From NCBI RefSeq assembly GCF_021130785.1, contig NC_060213.1:66693001-66757000 (forward strand): a DNA stretch of 64,000 nucleotides, in the 5' to 3' direction. This DNA comes from Homalodisca vitripennis. Lineage: Eukaryota; Arthropoda; Insecta; Hemiptera; Cicadellidae. Shown in pieces: positions 55,122-62,608 of the stretch (within the stretch, counting starts at the first letter, position 1; every line of letters starts with the position of its first letter). Both the position numbers and the translations under genes were made by a program. Below the pieces are notes generated by a model. It saw only the letters and a list, made by a program, of their open reading frames with translations, made no database searches and was not told the DNA's origin.

Positions 55122-56159
55122 TTAGTCATCATAGCCGCCTAATCCATTAAATCTGTTATCAATATTTTCAAAAGTTTTATTAACATCTTCTTTAAATTTA
55201 TTAAAGTTTTCTTCTAGTTTATTTACTTTATCGAGATATAAAGAGTATCGATCATCTATTCTTTTAAGTAATTCATTATTATGTGTTACTTTCTCATTGA
55301 AACGTGTACCAAAATTTTCAAAAAAGTTTACTTTCTCATTGAAATGTGTATCAAAATCTTCCAGAATTTTGTTAATTACTTCACCAACTAATACATTAAC
55401 ATCATTTTTATATGTATTAAAGTTTTCTTCTAGTTTATTTACTTTATCAAGTAATTCACCAACATCGTCTACTGATCTTTTACTTCTTTCATCAAGTTTT
55501 TCATAGACTTCTGTTGTAAAATCTTTAACATGCTGTTTATGATTCTCATAATTTTGTTTTAGTTCATTAAACATTTTAATAGGATCTTCTAATTGAATCA
55601 TTACAACAACATCAAATGGATTAATTCCTTTACTAACACCGCTAATTCTTTTTCCTTTAAAATCTAAGGCATTTTTAACATTCGGATCATGTAAATCAAC
55701 AATATCGATGTTTTCTGATAATTTTAGAGGTTTTAAAATTTGTTCTTTAACAACAACATCATGTTTGTCAATACCAGGTCGAACACCGACAATTCTTTTT
55801 TTATTAGCCAAACTAACATAATTCTTTTCAACTTTGATCGCTTCAGTAATTTTATCAGCTTTTTCGATATGAGACTTTAAATTGGTAAATAATTTTTTTA
55901 CACCATCATCAATTTCTTTTTCCTATGTTTTTATTTTATCAGCAACTTCATTTGAACTCATGAAATTTGCAAGTTTGTTATCATATTCTGCTTTAAAATC
56001 TTCAATCTCGACAGCAAACATATCTGAATCTGGAAGGTTTTGTAATAAATTTTCTAACTTGTTATCAAACTCATTTCTCAAACTATCAAAATTCAAACTA
56101 TTATCTACATTTTGAATAATTTGTGTTCCAAATACGTCAAAAATATTTTGTGAATCCAT
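55122..56159 (-). pseudogene. coiled-coil virion-type protein, one nonsense codon (copy C)
   Basis: 345 codons in one frame apart from TAG at 55923-55925, where copy A has a Leu codon. It starts MDSQNIFDVFGTQIIQN inside the protease 3' end (23-nt overlap). A globular middle part is well conserved with copy A (KKRIVGVRPGIDKHDVVVKE ... VKNALDFKGKRISGVSKGI). The C-terminal 130 residues are heptad repeats with a duplicated LDKVNKLEENFN unit. Possibly a trimeric fibre or scaffold; no known family recognised. Confidence 0.65.
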
Positions 56160-57003
56160 ATTTATTAAGTAATAATTTGTTAACAACTTCTTTAAAATCT
56201 TTACCAGTACTCAGTTCATTCAAAACAAAAACACATAAATGACCACAAATTGGGGGATCTTTATAGTCTTGAATCTGAGAATCATTGTAGTAGACGCTTG
56301 ATTTTTTCAAATATTTAATCAATTCTATAGGTGGTTTGTCCTCAATTCTTCCATACGAATCAAAATAACATGCATTCTTATCATTTTTATAATAACAAAT
56401 CCAATGCGTTCCACTTCCCATAATCGAGTCTAAATTCACAATTCCACATTCAAATTTCTTAACTTTTTCAGGTAATGTATCTCTCATGAAGATTCCTCTA
56501 AAATGTTTAATATTTTTGCAGATTTCTTCCAATTCCCCGAATGTTAAAGGTTTAAATTTTTTTTTTTTAATGTTTGATTTCACGTAATTCAAAGTTTTTT
56601 CATCTAATCCAGATCCTGTAACATCTTCCAACTCTTTATCTAACCAATTTAAAATGTTTCGAACAATAGGAATCACATCCTTTTTAACGATTGGAGCAGC
56701 TTTACGAACATAAGGAACAACATTTTTAACAACTGGAATATTTTCTCCAAAATCTAATAAATCTTTCAAAAGTCCACCATTTTTGAGTTCTTTCAACTGA
56801 TTATAAGAAAATTCTATTCTGGTTCCTTTATTGTTTTTCTTATGTTTTTCGAGTTTATTGTATTGTCTATTTGTTAAAAATATCTTATCTTCGCCATTTT
56901 TTAGTTGATCTATTTTAAATTGAATACTAACGGGTATTTTCTTCTTAAAAGCGGATTTTATTTTTTCTTTCTGATTTTTGCTGAAGTTTACGTTCACCTC
57001 CAT
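56137..57003 (-). CDS. adenain-like cysteine protease with pX/pVI-like N-terminal region (copy C)
   Basis: Intact, 288 residues. The C-terminal half is an adenovirus-type protease: GSGTHWICYY (catalytic His about 200), CYFDSYGR (Asp about 213), SQIQDYKDPPICGHLC (Gln and nucleophile Cys about 253). The N-terminal 110 residues resemble the small basic virion protein family of Polintons (LTNRQYNKLEKHKK, FSYNQLKELKNGGLL), followed by an amphipathic VVPYVRKAAPIVKKDVIPIV segment and a GSGL linker. So the protease and a core or membrane-active precursor are one ORF. It sits 8 bp downstream of the PLA2-domain gene. Start TTTTAACTATATAAATGG. Confidence 0.87.
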   Translation of the reverse strand: MEVNVNFSKNQKEKIKSAFKKKIPVSIQFKIDQLKNGEDKIFLTNRQYNKLEKHKKNNKGTRIEFSYNQLKELKNGGLLKDLLDFGENIPVVKNVVPYVRKAAPIVKKDVIPIVRNILNWLDKELEDVTGSGLDEKTLNYVKSNIKKKKFKPLTFGELEEICKNIKHFRGIFMRDTLPEKVKKFECGIVNLDSIMGSGTHWICYYKNDKNACYFDSYGRIEDKPPIELIKYLKKSSVYYNDSQIQDYKDPPICGHLCVFVLNELSTGKDFKEVVNKLLLNKYGFTKYF

Positions 57004-57011
57004 TTATATAG

Positions 57012-58320
57012 TTAAAATTTCAAGTTCTCTTCGATTCCCATTCCTAGTTTTCTCTTCAAAAACATTGCTCCAGCTGTTGGAAGCGCAACAAATCTTTCAC
57101 CTAAAATAGCATCTTTTGATAAAAATCTATCCATTGCCTTATCTTGCAAAACTTTATCTGCGATATGTCTGGAATTTGTGTCTCTATGTTTTGCATAAAA
57201 AATATCGTGTTCCATAGCAGCTTGATCTAATTTATTTATACCACTATCTCCTCTTTTTAGTCTTTTTTCGAGTTTTGTGCCAGGCCCCAGATACTGATAA
57301 GTTGGTACGTGTAATTCAAAAGGTAAATTGTTGATAAAATCATTCAAAAGTCCACTACCCTCAATCATAGATGAACTTATTGCCGGCAAAACTCGTTTTA
57401 AATATTTAATTCCATCAGGTTTTTCAATCATTTCATCAAGTTTGTTCGAAATAAAATCTTTAATCGCTTTCTTTTCGTTCAAAAAATTGTTGTTTCCAGC
57501 CTTTTCTTGAGCATAAATATAATTAATAATTCCATCGAGTTTTGTCAAATCGTCGATATATCTGTATTCAATCTTGTTATCACTGTATTTTTCTCACACC
57601 TGATCCTTCGATTCTTTTTTCCCAAATTGGTTTAATCAAATTGAGATATTTTTTACCTTTACTTGACTTTGGTTTCTTAGTTGATGGATCATTATTTTTG
57701 TAAATTGAATCAGATTTCCATAAAATTTCAGTATACTTTTTCAAGTCTTCTTCAGAATATAAACCGTCTTTTGGAACATCAGTGCCTGTTAATAATCTCC
57801 ATAAACCTTGAGTTCCTTCATATGTTTTTTCATTAATAATGATATCATTATGCTCAAAATTCACGGGCAAATTTCCAATCATAAAACTTTTCTTTTTTCT
57901 GTCCCAATACAAACCAAATTTATCATCCTTTGCTCTAGGAAGAAATTTTTTACCAATTTCACCAATTATTATATCCGTTGTTCCAGGACTTATTGGTTCA
58001 ACTATGGTAGAGTCTTCAATGATTCGAGGTCTAAATGGTGTTGAAGATGGTAATTTTGGCAATTCAAACTCAGATTCTGGTATCGAAATATCAGCAAATT
58101 GTCGTACAACTGGAACCAAATTCATTAAATTTTGATTATCGCTTAAAACATTTTCAATTTTGCCCTCAACATTTTTTATTGCAGATGTTACAGGTTGATT
58201 AATTTTTTGAATAAATTCTTGTTCTTTTTCATCAATTCGAATCTGTTCTTTAAATTCTTTGATTAATTTCTTTTCTATTTGATCAAGTTTTTTTGCTTCT
58301 TCTGAAGTTACGTTCGCCAT
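57012..58320 (-). pseudogene. PLA2-domain virion protein, one frameshift (copy C)
   Basis: The two open parts (58320-57580 and 57548-57012) are separated by one extra A in an A-run near 57585. About 435 residues overall. N-terminal coiled coil; conserved domain FGLYWDRKKKSFMIGNLPVN ... GTQGLWRLLTGTDVP; helical region; then a parvovirus-VP1-like PLA2 motif YLGPGTKLEKRL (calcium loop) and LDQAAMEHDIFYAKHRDT (catalytic His-Asp), with ADKVLQDKAMDRF after it. Such domains in parvoviruses help virions leave endosomes. Start CCTAAATAAATGG. Confidence 0.82.
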
Positions 58321-58337
58321 TTATTTAGGAAAATTTT

Positions 58338-58558
58338 GAAACGTAAACGTGGAACGTGGAAACGTGAACACGAAACGTGAAAACGAGAACACGAAACGTG
58401 AACACGGAACGTAAAACGTGAACGTGGAACGTGGAAACGTGAACACGAAACGAGAACACGAAACGTGGAACGTAAAACGTGAACGTGAAACGTAAAACGT
58501 GAACGTGGAACGTAAAAACGAGAACACGAAACGTAAACGTGAACGTAAAAACATGAAA
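58338..58558. repeat. ACGT-rich minisatellite (copy C), longest version
   Basis: About 220 bp of GGAACGTGAAACGTAAACGTGA-like variants between the PLA2-domain and ATPase genes. Two overlapping artefactual ORFs of Phe/Ser/Arg repeats run through it. Confidence 0.88.
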
Positions 58559-58570
58559 ACAACTAGATTA

Positions 58571-59233
58571 TCACACGTTTATATTGGAAAATTTATTCAA
58601 ATATTTACCATTTTTAGGCTTCAAAGTTAGATTAATTGTTAAAAATCCGTAGTCTTCCTTCCAAATTTTATCACATAACTCAATAAAGTGGTTAAAACTC
58701 ATATCAGATCCCACATAATTGTTGTAAATCTTTCTCGAATAGTGATCGTCTTGCTTAAAAACACACAAAATATTCAGATTATTCCTTATAACTTGTTTAT
58801 CAACCTTTGAAAAGCATTGAGAAAGATAGATACAAGAGATATTTTTGTGACGGGACATTACGAAATATTCCTTAATAACGTCTTGATTTTCTAAAATACA
58901 ATCATCGAAAACGATTAAAGAATTTGGTTTACACTCGCTTAATGGAACTATGTCCTCAGAGGCATTATAAAAATATGATATTTTCTTACTTAAGTTCTTC
59001 TCAATGTTTTCAAATCTTTCTTGTAATTTTTTATAAGCGTCCTGTTCTAAAGATTTACTAAAAGCATACAAATTGGAATAAGGAATCAACCTATTGTAGA
59101 TAAAATTCAATAATAAAGTTGTTTTTCCACATCCACTTGAACCAACAATTAACAATCTGATTGGTTGATCTTTCTTATTTTCTTCAAACGTTTGAAGTTT
59201 TATCTGATCTTTTTGCTTTAAAAATTTCTCCAT
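58571..59233 (-). CDS. A32/FtsK-like genome-packaging ATPase (copy C)
   Basis: Intact, 220 residues. Walker A LLIVGSSGCGKTTLLLNF (about 26-43), Walker B SLIVFDDCIL (about 110), then SRHKNISCIYLSQCFSKVD, a sensor/arginine-finger region, typical of the poxvirus A32-like packaging family. It would package DNA into the capsid. Divergent from the jelly-roll-like gene with a 40-bp gap. Start TTCTATTAAAATGG. Confidence 0.88.
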   Translation of the reverse strand: MEKFLKQKDQIKLQTFEENKKDQPIRLLIVGSSGCGKTTLLLNFIYNRLIPYSNLYAFSKSLEQDAYKKLQERFENIEKNLSKKISYFYNASEDIVPLSECKPNSLIVFDDCILENQDVIKEYFVMSRHKNISCIYLSQCFSKVDKQVIRNNLNILCVFKQDDHYSRKIYNNYVGSDMSFNHFIELCDKIWKEDYGFLTINLTLKPKNGKYLNKFSNINV

Positions 59234-59273
59234 TTTAATAGAAGATTTTCATCTTGAAGCAACGCTTGCGAAA

Positions 59274-60012
59274 ATGAAGCTGTTCAAGTTGACTTCAGAA
59301 AGCTCTAAATTAGTTTTAAACTTGGAACATCCTATACACTTAGAGGAAGAATCAAATTATTTTATCGGTTTAAGCGGTTTTTATTCTGACAATTTTGTAA
59401 TAAATATTAGTGAAAGTTCTCCTTATTGTATAGGATTTAGTGAGAAGAACATAACAAAATATTATGGTTTAAACAAAGGATATTATACTTTCGATCAAAT
59501 TAAAAATTCCCTTAAAAATTATCTGAAAACATTCAAACAATCAGATAAATCTTTATACTTTGACGAAAACAAGTTTGAAATGCAAAAAAAATTATCTCTC
59601 TAATAAAATTCAAATAAAATCACCAGTAAGAATAATGTTTTCAGCAATTATTGTAGATTTGTTAGGGTTTGTTCAAGAAACTATTGAGCCAAATCAGGTA
59701 TATTTAGGAAATAAAACGCCAAAATTTAGACCGTTCGATGTAATTGAAGTGCACTGCAATCTCGTTGAACCTAGTTTTGAAAATCATACCGAACATTTAC
59801 ACAAAGAATCTGAAATTTTGTACACTTTTTTCCCAAATGTTGCTTATGGATCAAAAATCAGTGAAAAACCGAATGAAATCGATTATATTCCAATTAGAAA
59901 AAATATTAAAAGAATTCAAAAAATCGTTCTAACTATACAAGACTCTGAAGGAAATCTATTAAATAATGAGAGTAAAACAACAATATATTTAAGATTGCAA
60001 GTAACTAGTTAA
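59274..60012 (+). pseudogene. putative jelly-roll/penton-like virion protein, one frameshift (copy C)
   Basis: N-terminal 109 codons (MKLFKLTSESSKLVLNLEHP onward) and a C-terminal frame (59560-60012) overlap around an A8 run at about 59585, which has 7 A in copy A. One base therefore separates an intact gene of about 245 codons from the observed form. Conserved features: LEHPIHLEEESNYFIGLSGF, FSAIIVDLLGFVQETIEPNQ, FRPFDVIEVHCNLVEPSF, FPNVAYGSKISEKPNEIDYI, IVLTIQDSEGNLL. This family accompanies the capsid gene in arthropod Mavericks; penton/minor capsid identity is inference. Confidence 0.62.
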
Positions 60013-60030
60013 ATTTCTTTCTATCTAAAT
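60012..60030 (+). promoter_or_regulatory. shared start motif, Bro-N gene (copy C)
   Basis: TTTCTTTCTATCTAAATGG spans the end of the preceding gene and the Bro-N start codon. It keeps the TCTA word and TAAATGG. Confidence 0.5.
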
Positions 60031-60838
60031 GGAGTCAGTTGTAGACCTACTCATTAATCAACTTAGATTTAAAAGCAAACATATCTTTACAATTGTTGAC
60101 GAAAATAATGAATTTTGGTTTAAAGCTAAAGATGTTGCAGAAATTCTAGAATATGAAAATACTAGACAAGCTATCATAAATAATATTGATAATGACGAGA
60201 AAATAGCCTTTAAATATATAAATTACAAGAGTCTATGCCATAGACCCTTTCAAAATCTTCATCCTGACACTATTTTCATTAATGAATCTGGATTTTATTC
60301 TTTAATACTAAGATCTAAAAAATTAGAAGCAAAAACCTTTCAAAAGTGGGTTACAAAAGAGGTTTTACCCTCCATTAGAAAATTTGGTGAGTACAAACTT
60401 GAAAACAAGATTAAATATTTAGAGGACGAAGTTAAACACTTGCAAATTAAAGATGAAATGAAATCATTGAAAATAGAGAATCAAGAATTGCGAATGGAAT
60501 TAATGAAGAGAGATATGGTATGTAAAGATTTTGATAAGAAAAAACACCATGTTTTTGTGTTAATTAAGAAGAATCACATGTGGGAATGGCCTTATTACGT
60601 TATCAGAGCTCAGAAACGAGAAATACAAAACCGATTAAAACATCTAAAAATAAATTATCCTGAATTAGAGATTTTGTTCATTGATGACGAACCAAATTCT
60701 ATCAATCTGTATAACCAAATGAAAGAATCTTTGAATATTTTATACAACGGAAATCATTTTACTACAAATATGGCAGAATCTCGACTGATTTATAGAATAT
60801 CTAAATTACACGATGAAAATGTTTCTAAATTTTACTAA
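60029..60838 (+). CDS. Bro-N domain protein with DUF3627-like C-terminus (copy C)
   Basis: Intact, 269 residues. Bro-N domain at about 15-125 (FTIVDENNEFWFKAKDVAEI, YENTRQAI, INESGFYSLILRSKK, FQKWVTKEVLPSIRK), a coiled coil at about 130-165, then a C-terminal domain with KKHHVFVLIKKNHMWEWPYY and SINLYNQMKESLNILYNGNH as seen after Bro-N/MSV199 domains in large DNA viruses. Likely DNA-binding. Its 3' end overlaps zinc-finger gene 2 by 14 bp, tail to tail. Confidence 0.85.
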   Translation: MESVVDLLINQLRFKSKHIFTIVDENNEFWFKAKDVAEILEYENTRQAIINNIDNDEKIAFKYINYKSLCHRPFQNLHPDTIFINESGFYSLILRSKKLEAKTFQKWVTKEVLPSIRKFGEYKLENKIKYLEDEVKHLQIKDEMKSLKIENQELRMELMKRDMVCKDFDKKKHHVFVLIKKNHMWEWPYYVIRAQKREIQNRLKHLKINYPELEILFIDDEPNSINLYNQMKESLNILYNGNHFTTNMAESRLIYRISKLHDENVSKFY

Positions 60839-61160
60839 AAACTCTCGATTTATTATATTTTGTTTGTAAATGTTTAGCATAACTAGGTAACCATTGTAAA
60901 ATCTTTTTTTCATATTCACAAGGCATTTCGTTTTTATAACTTTCGCTGAAAATTTTTTTAGCACAATCTTTGCAAAAAGCATCTTTTCTATCTTTACTAT
61001 ACTGCCAGTTATTAAATTCAGAAATATTTTTAATTTCTTTACAAAAGTAACAATTTTTTTCTTCTAAAGTTAATTTGTCCATTTTAACGTATAATTCCTT
61101 ACAATAACAGTCTTTTCTATTCTCTTCTTGACACTTTGTACATTTCTTTTGAGACTCCAT
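60825..61160 (-). CDS. Cys-rich zinc-finger protein 2 (copy C)
   Basis: Intact, 111 residues: MESQKKCTKCQEENRKDCYC, CYFCKEIKNISEFNNWQYSK, CKDCAKKIFSES and CEYEKKILQWLPSY. A paralogue of gene 1 with a shortened first zinc unit and a changed last Cys pair (CEYE for CECG). Probably nucleic-acid binding; function unknown. Confidence 0.75.
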   Translation of the reverse strand: MESQKKCTKCQEENRKDCYCKELYVKMDKLTLEEKNCYFCKEIKNISEFNNWQYSKDRKDAFCKDCAKKIFSESYKNEMPCEYEKKILQWLPSYAKHLQTKYNKSRVFSKI

Positions 61161-61177
61161 TTATATAGAAAAAATTA
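61158..61177 (-). promoter_or_regulatory. shared start motif, zinc-finger gene 2 (copy C)
   Basis: On the minus strand TTTTTTCTATATAAATGG ends in the start codon. Confidence 0.55.
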
Positions 61178-61193
61178 TTACACGATGAAAATG

Positions 61194-61577
61194 TTAAACT
61201 CTTGAATTATGATATTTTGTTTGTAAATGTTTTTGATAATTATTTAACCATTTTATAGTTCTTCCACATTCACATTGAGTATCTTCATAATATAATCTAT
61301 GAAGATTCTTCTTTACACAATCTTTACAATATGAGTCTTTCTTATCTCTACTATAGTGATCACTATTAAACTCTGAAATTTTTTTAGTTTCTTTACATTT
61401 AAGACATTCTTTATCTTCCAAAGTTAATTTTTCTATTTTATCATATAATTCTTTATGATATTCCCTTTCACAATCTTTGCAATTATAATGCATTCCATCT
61501 TTCCTATTTTTATCTTTATAAAATTCATTTAAATCTTTAAATTCTTTGCACTTTGTACATTTCTTTTGATGCGCCAT
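61194..61577 (-). CDS. Cys-rich zinc-finger protein 1 (copy C)
   Basis: Intact, 127 residues with four paired-Cys blocks: CTKCKEFKDLNEFYKDK, CKDCEREYHKELY, CLKCKETKKISEF ... CKDC, and CECGRTIKWL near the end with a trailing His (KHLQTKYH). The C-x2-C-K-x-FYK layout is common beside viral and phage endonucleases. Start TTCTATATATAAATGGCG. Copies A and B hold broken homologues. Confidence 0.78.
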   Translation of the reverse strand: MAHQKKCTKCKEFKDLNEFYKDKNRKDGMHYNCKDCEREYHKELYDKIEKLTLEDKECLKCKETKKISEFNSDHYSRDKKDSYCKDCVKKNLHRLYYEDTQCECGRTIKWLNNYQKHLQTKYHNSRV

Positions 61578-61597
61578 TTATATATAGAAAATTTATA

Positions 61598-62608
61598 TTA
61601 CAGTTTTGACTTCTTCAATTCATATTCATAAAACTTTCCGGTTATTTCTTCATTATTTAAATCTTTTATACTATAAGTTACAGGATCTGTGTTATTAATT
61701 TGATAAATCACAAAGATTTCTCTTGACCAATTGTTCTTATATTTGTTCGAAAATGTTTGTTTTTTACTAACAATTCTTACATGATCATTGACTTTAAATT
61801 TAGTTTTCGTGTGAATTTCAGGTGGAACATACTTGAAAACGGTCTCTAATAACTCCTTTTCTGCATCCTTATCTACGTCTTTCGGTTTCATTTTGATTGT
61901 GCTGTGAACTGTATCGTTATAATTGTTTACGATTTTTTGAAGAATATCGATCCATTTAAAGTTTTTATTAATCTCAAAAATTACTTTCATTCTCTCATTT
62001 TGAGTTCTGTTATATCTCTCTACAATACTTGATTTCTCTTCGTTTTCAGTATGATAAATCTTAATGTTGTATTTCCTCAAAACATCGTTAAATTCTTTAT
62101 TTTTAAACTCTAAACCCTTATCTGTATGAAGTAGGTTAGGAGGTTTGTGATTGATCCTTATGGCATCTTTTACTATATCTTCGAAAGCTTTTGAAATATC
62201 CTTGCCGTTTTTTCTTTTGATAGCTCTTGACCAAGCATATTTTGAGAAAGTATCAATAACATTTAACATATACTTAAATCCATCATTTTGATCTGAATAG
62301 TTAGACATTATAACTAAATCTGCTGCCCATAAATCGTCAATTCCTAATGTTATAATTTTTCTCTTTTTAAACTTTTTTCGTACTGGTGCATGAATTTCTC
62401 GAGCTTCAATCTCTATCTCATCTTTAGTCTTCAATTCTTGCTTAACAGGTTTTGGATTTGGATTCTTTATAAACTTACTCTTGTTTGTCTTACATTTTGA
62501 ACATTTTGCAGCAATTCTATACAATCCATTTTGAGTTTGAACGATTTTTGAATCTATATTTTTCGTTTTCTTTTTACACTTGTGACAGTGAATTAAATCA
62601 TCTTCCAT
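61598..62608 (-). CDS. retrovirus-like DDE integrase (copy C)
   Basis: Intact, 336 residues. N-terminal zinc ribbon (HCHKCKKKT ... KCSKCKTNKSKF, about 8-46), a basic linker, then the RNase H-fold core: DLWAADLV (first Asp about 97), LHTDKGLEFKNKEF (second Asp about 160), SSIVERYNRTQNERMK (Glu about 195). The C-terminal SH3/chromo-like domain has DHVRIVSKKQTF, NWSREIFVIYQIN and GKFYEYELKKS. It would join element ends to host DNA, leaving 5-6 bp duplications in Polintons. Its ATG immediately follows the polymerase stop codon. Confidence 0.92.
   Translation of the reverse strand: MEDDLIHCHKCKKKTKNIDSKIVQTQNGLYRIAAKCSKCKTNKSKFIKNPNPKPVKQELKTKDEIEIEAREIHAPVRKKFKKRKIITLGIDDLWAADLVIMSNYSDQNDGFKYMLNVIDTFSKYAWSRAIKRKNGKDISKAFEDIVKDAIRINHKPPNLLHTDKGLEFKNKEFNDVLRKYNIKIYHTENEEKSSIVERYNRTQNERMKVIFEINKNFKWIDILQKIVNNYNDTVHSTIKMKPKDVDKDAEKELLETVFKYVPPEIHTKTKFKVNDHVRIVSKKQTFSNKYKNNWSREIFVIYQINNTDPVTYSIKDLNNEEITGKFYEYELKKSKL

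Noticed and set aside
58308..58562. Two overlapping Phe/Ser/Arg-repeat ORFs
   Set aside because: They are translations of the ACGT minisatellite and have no counterpart in copies A or B.
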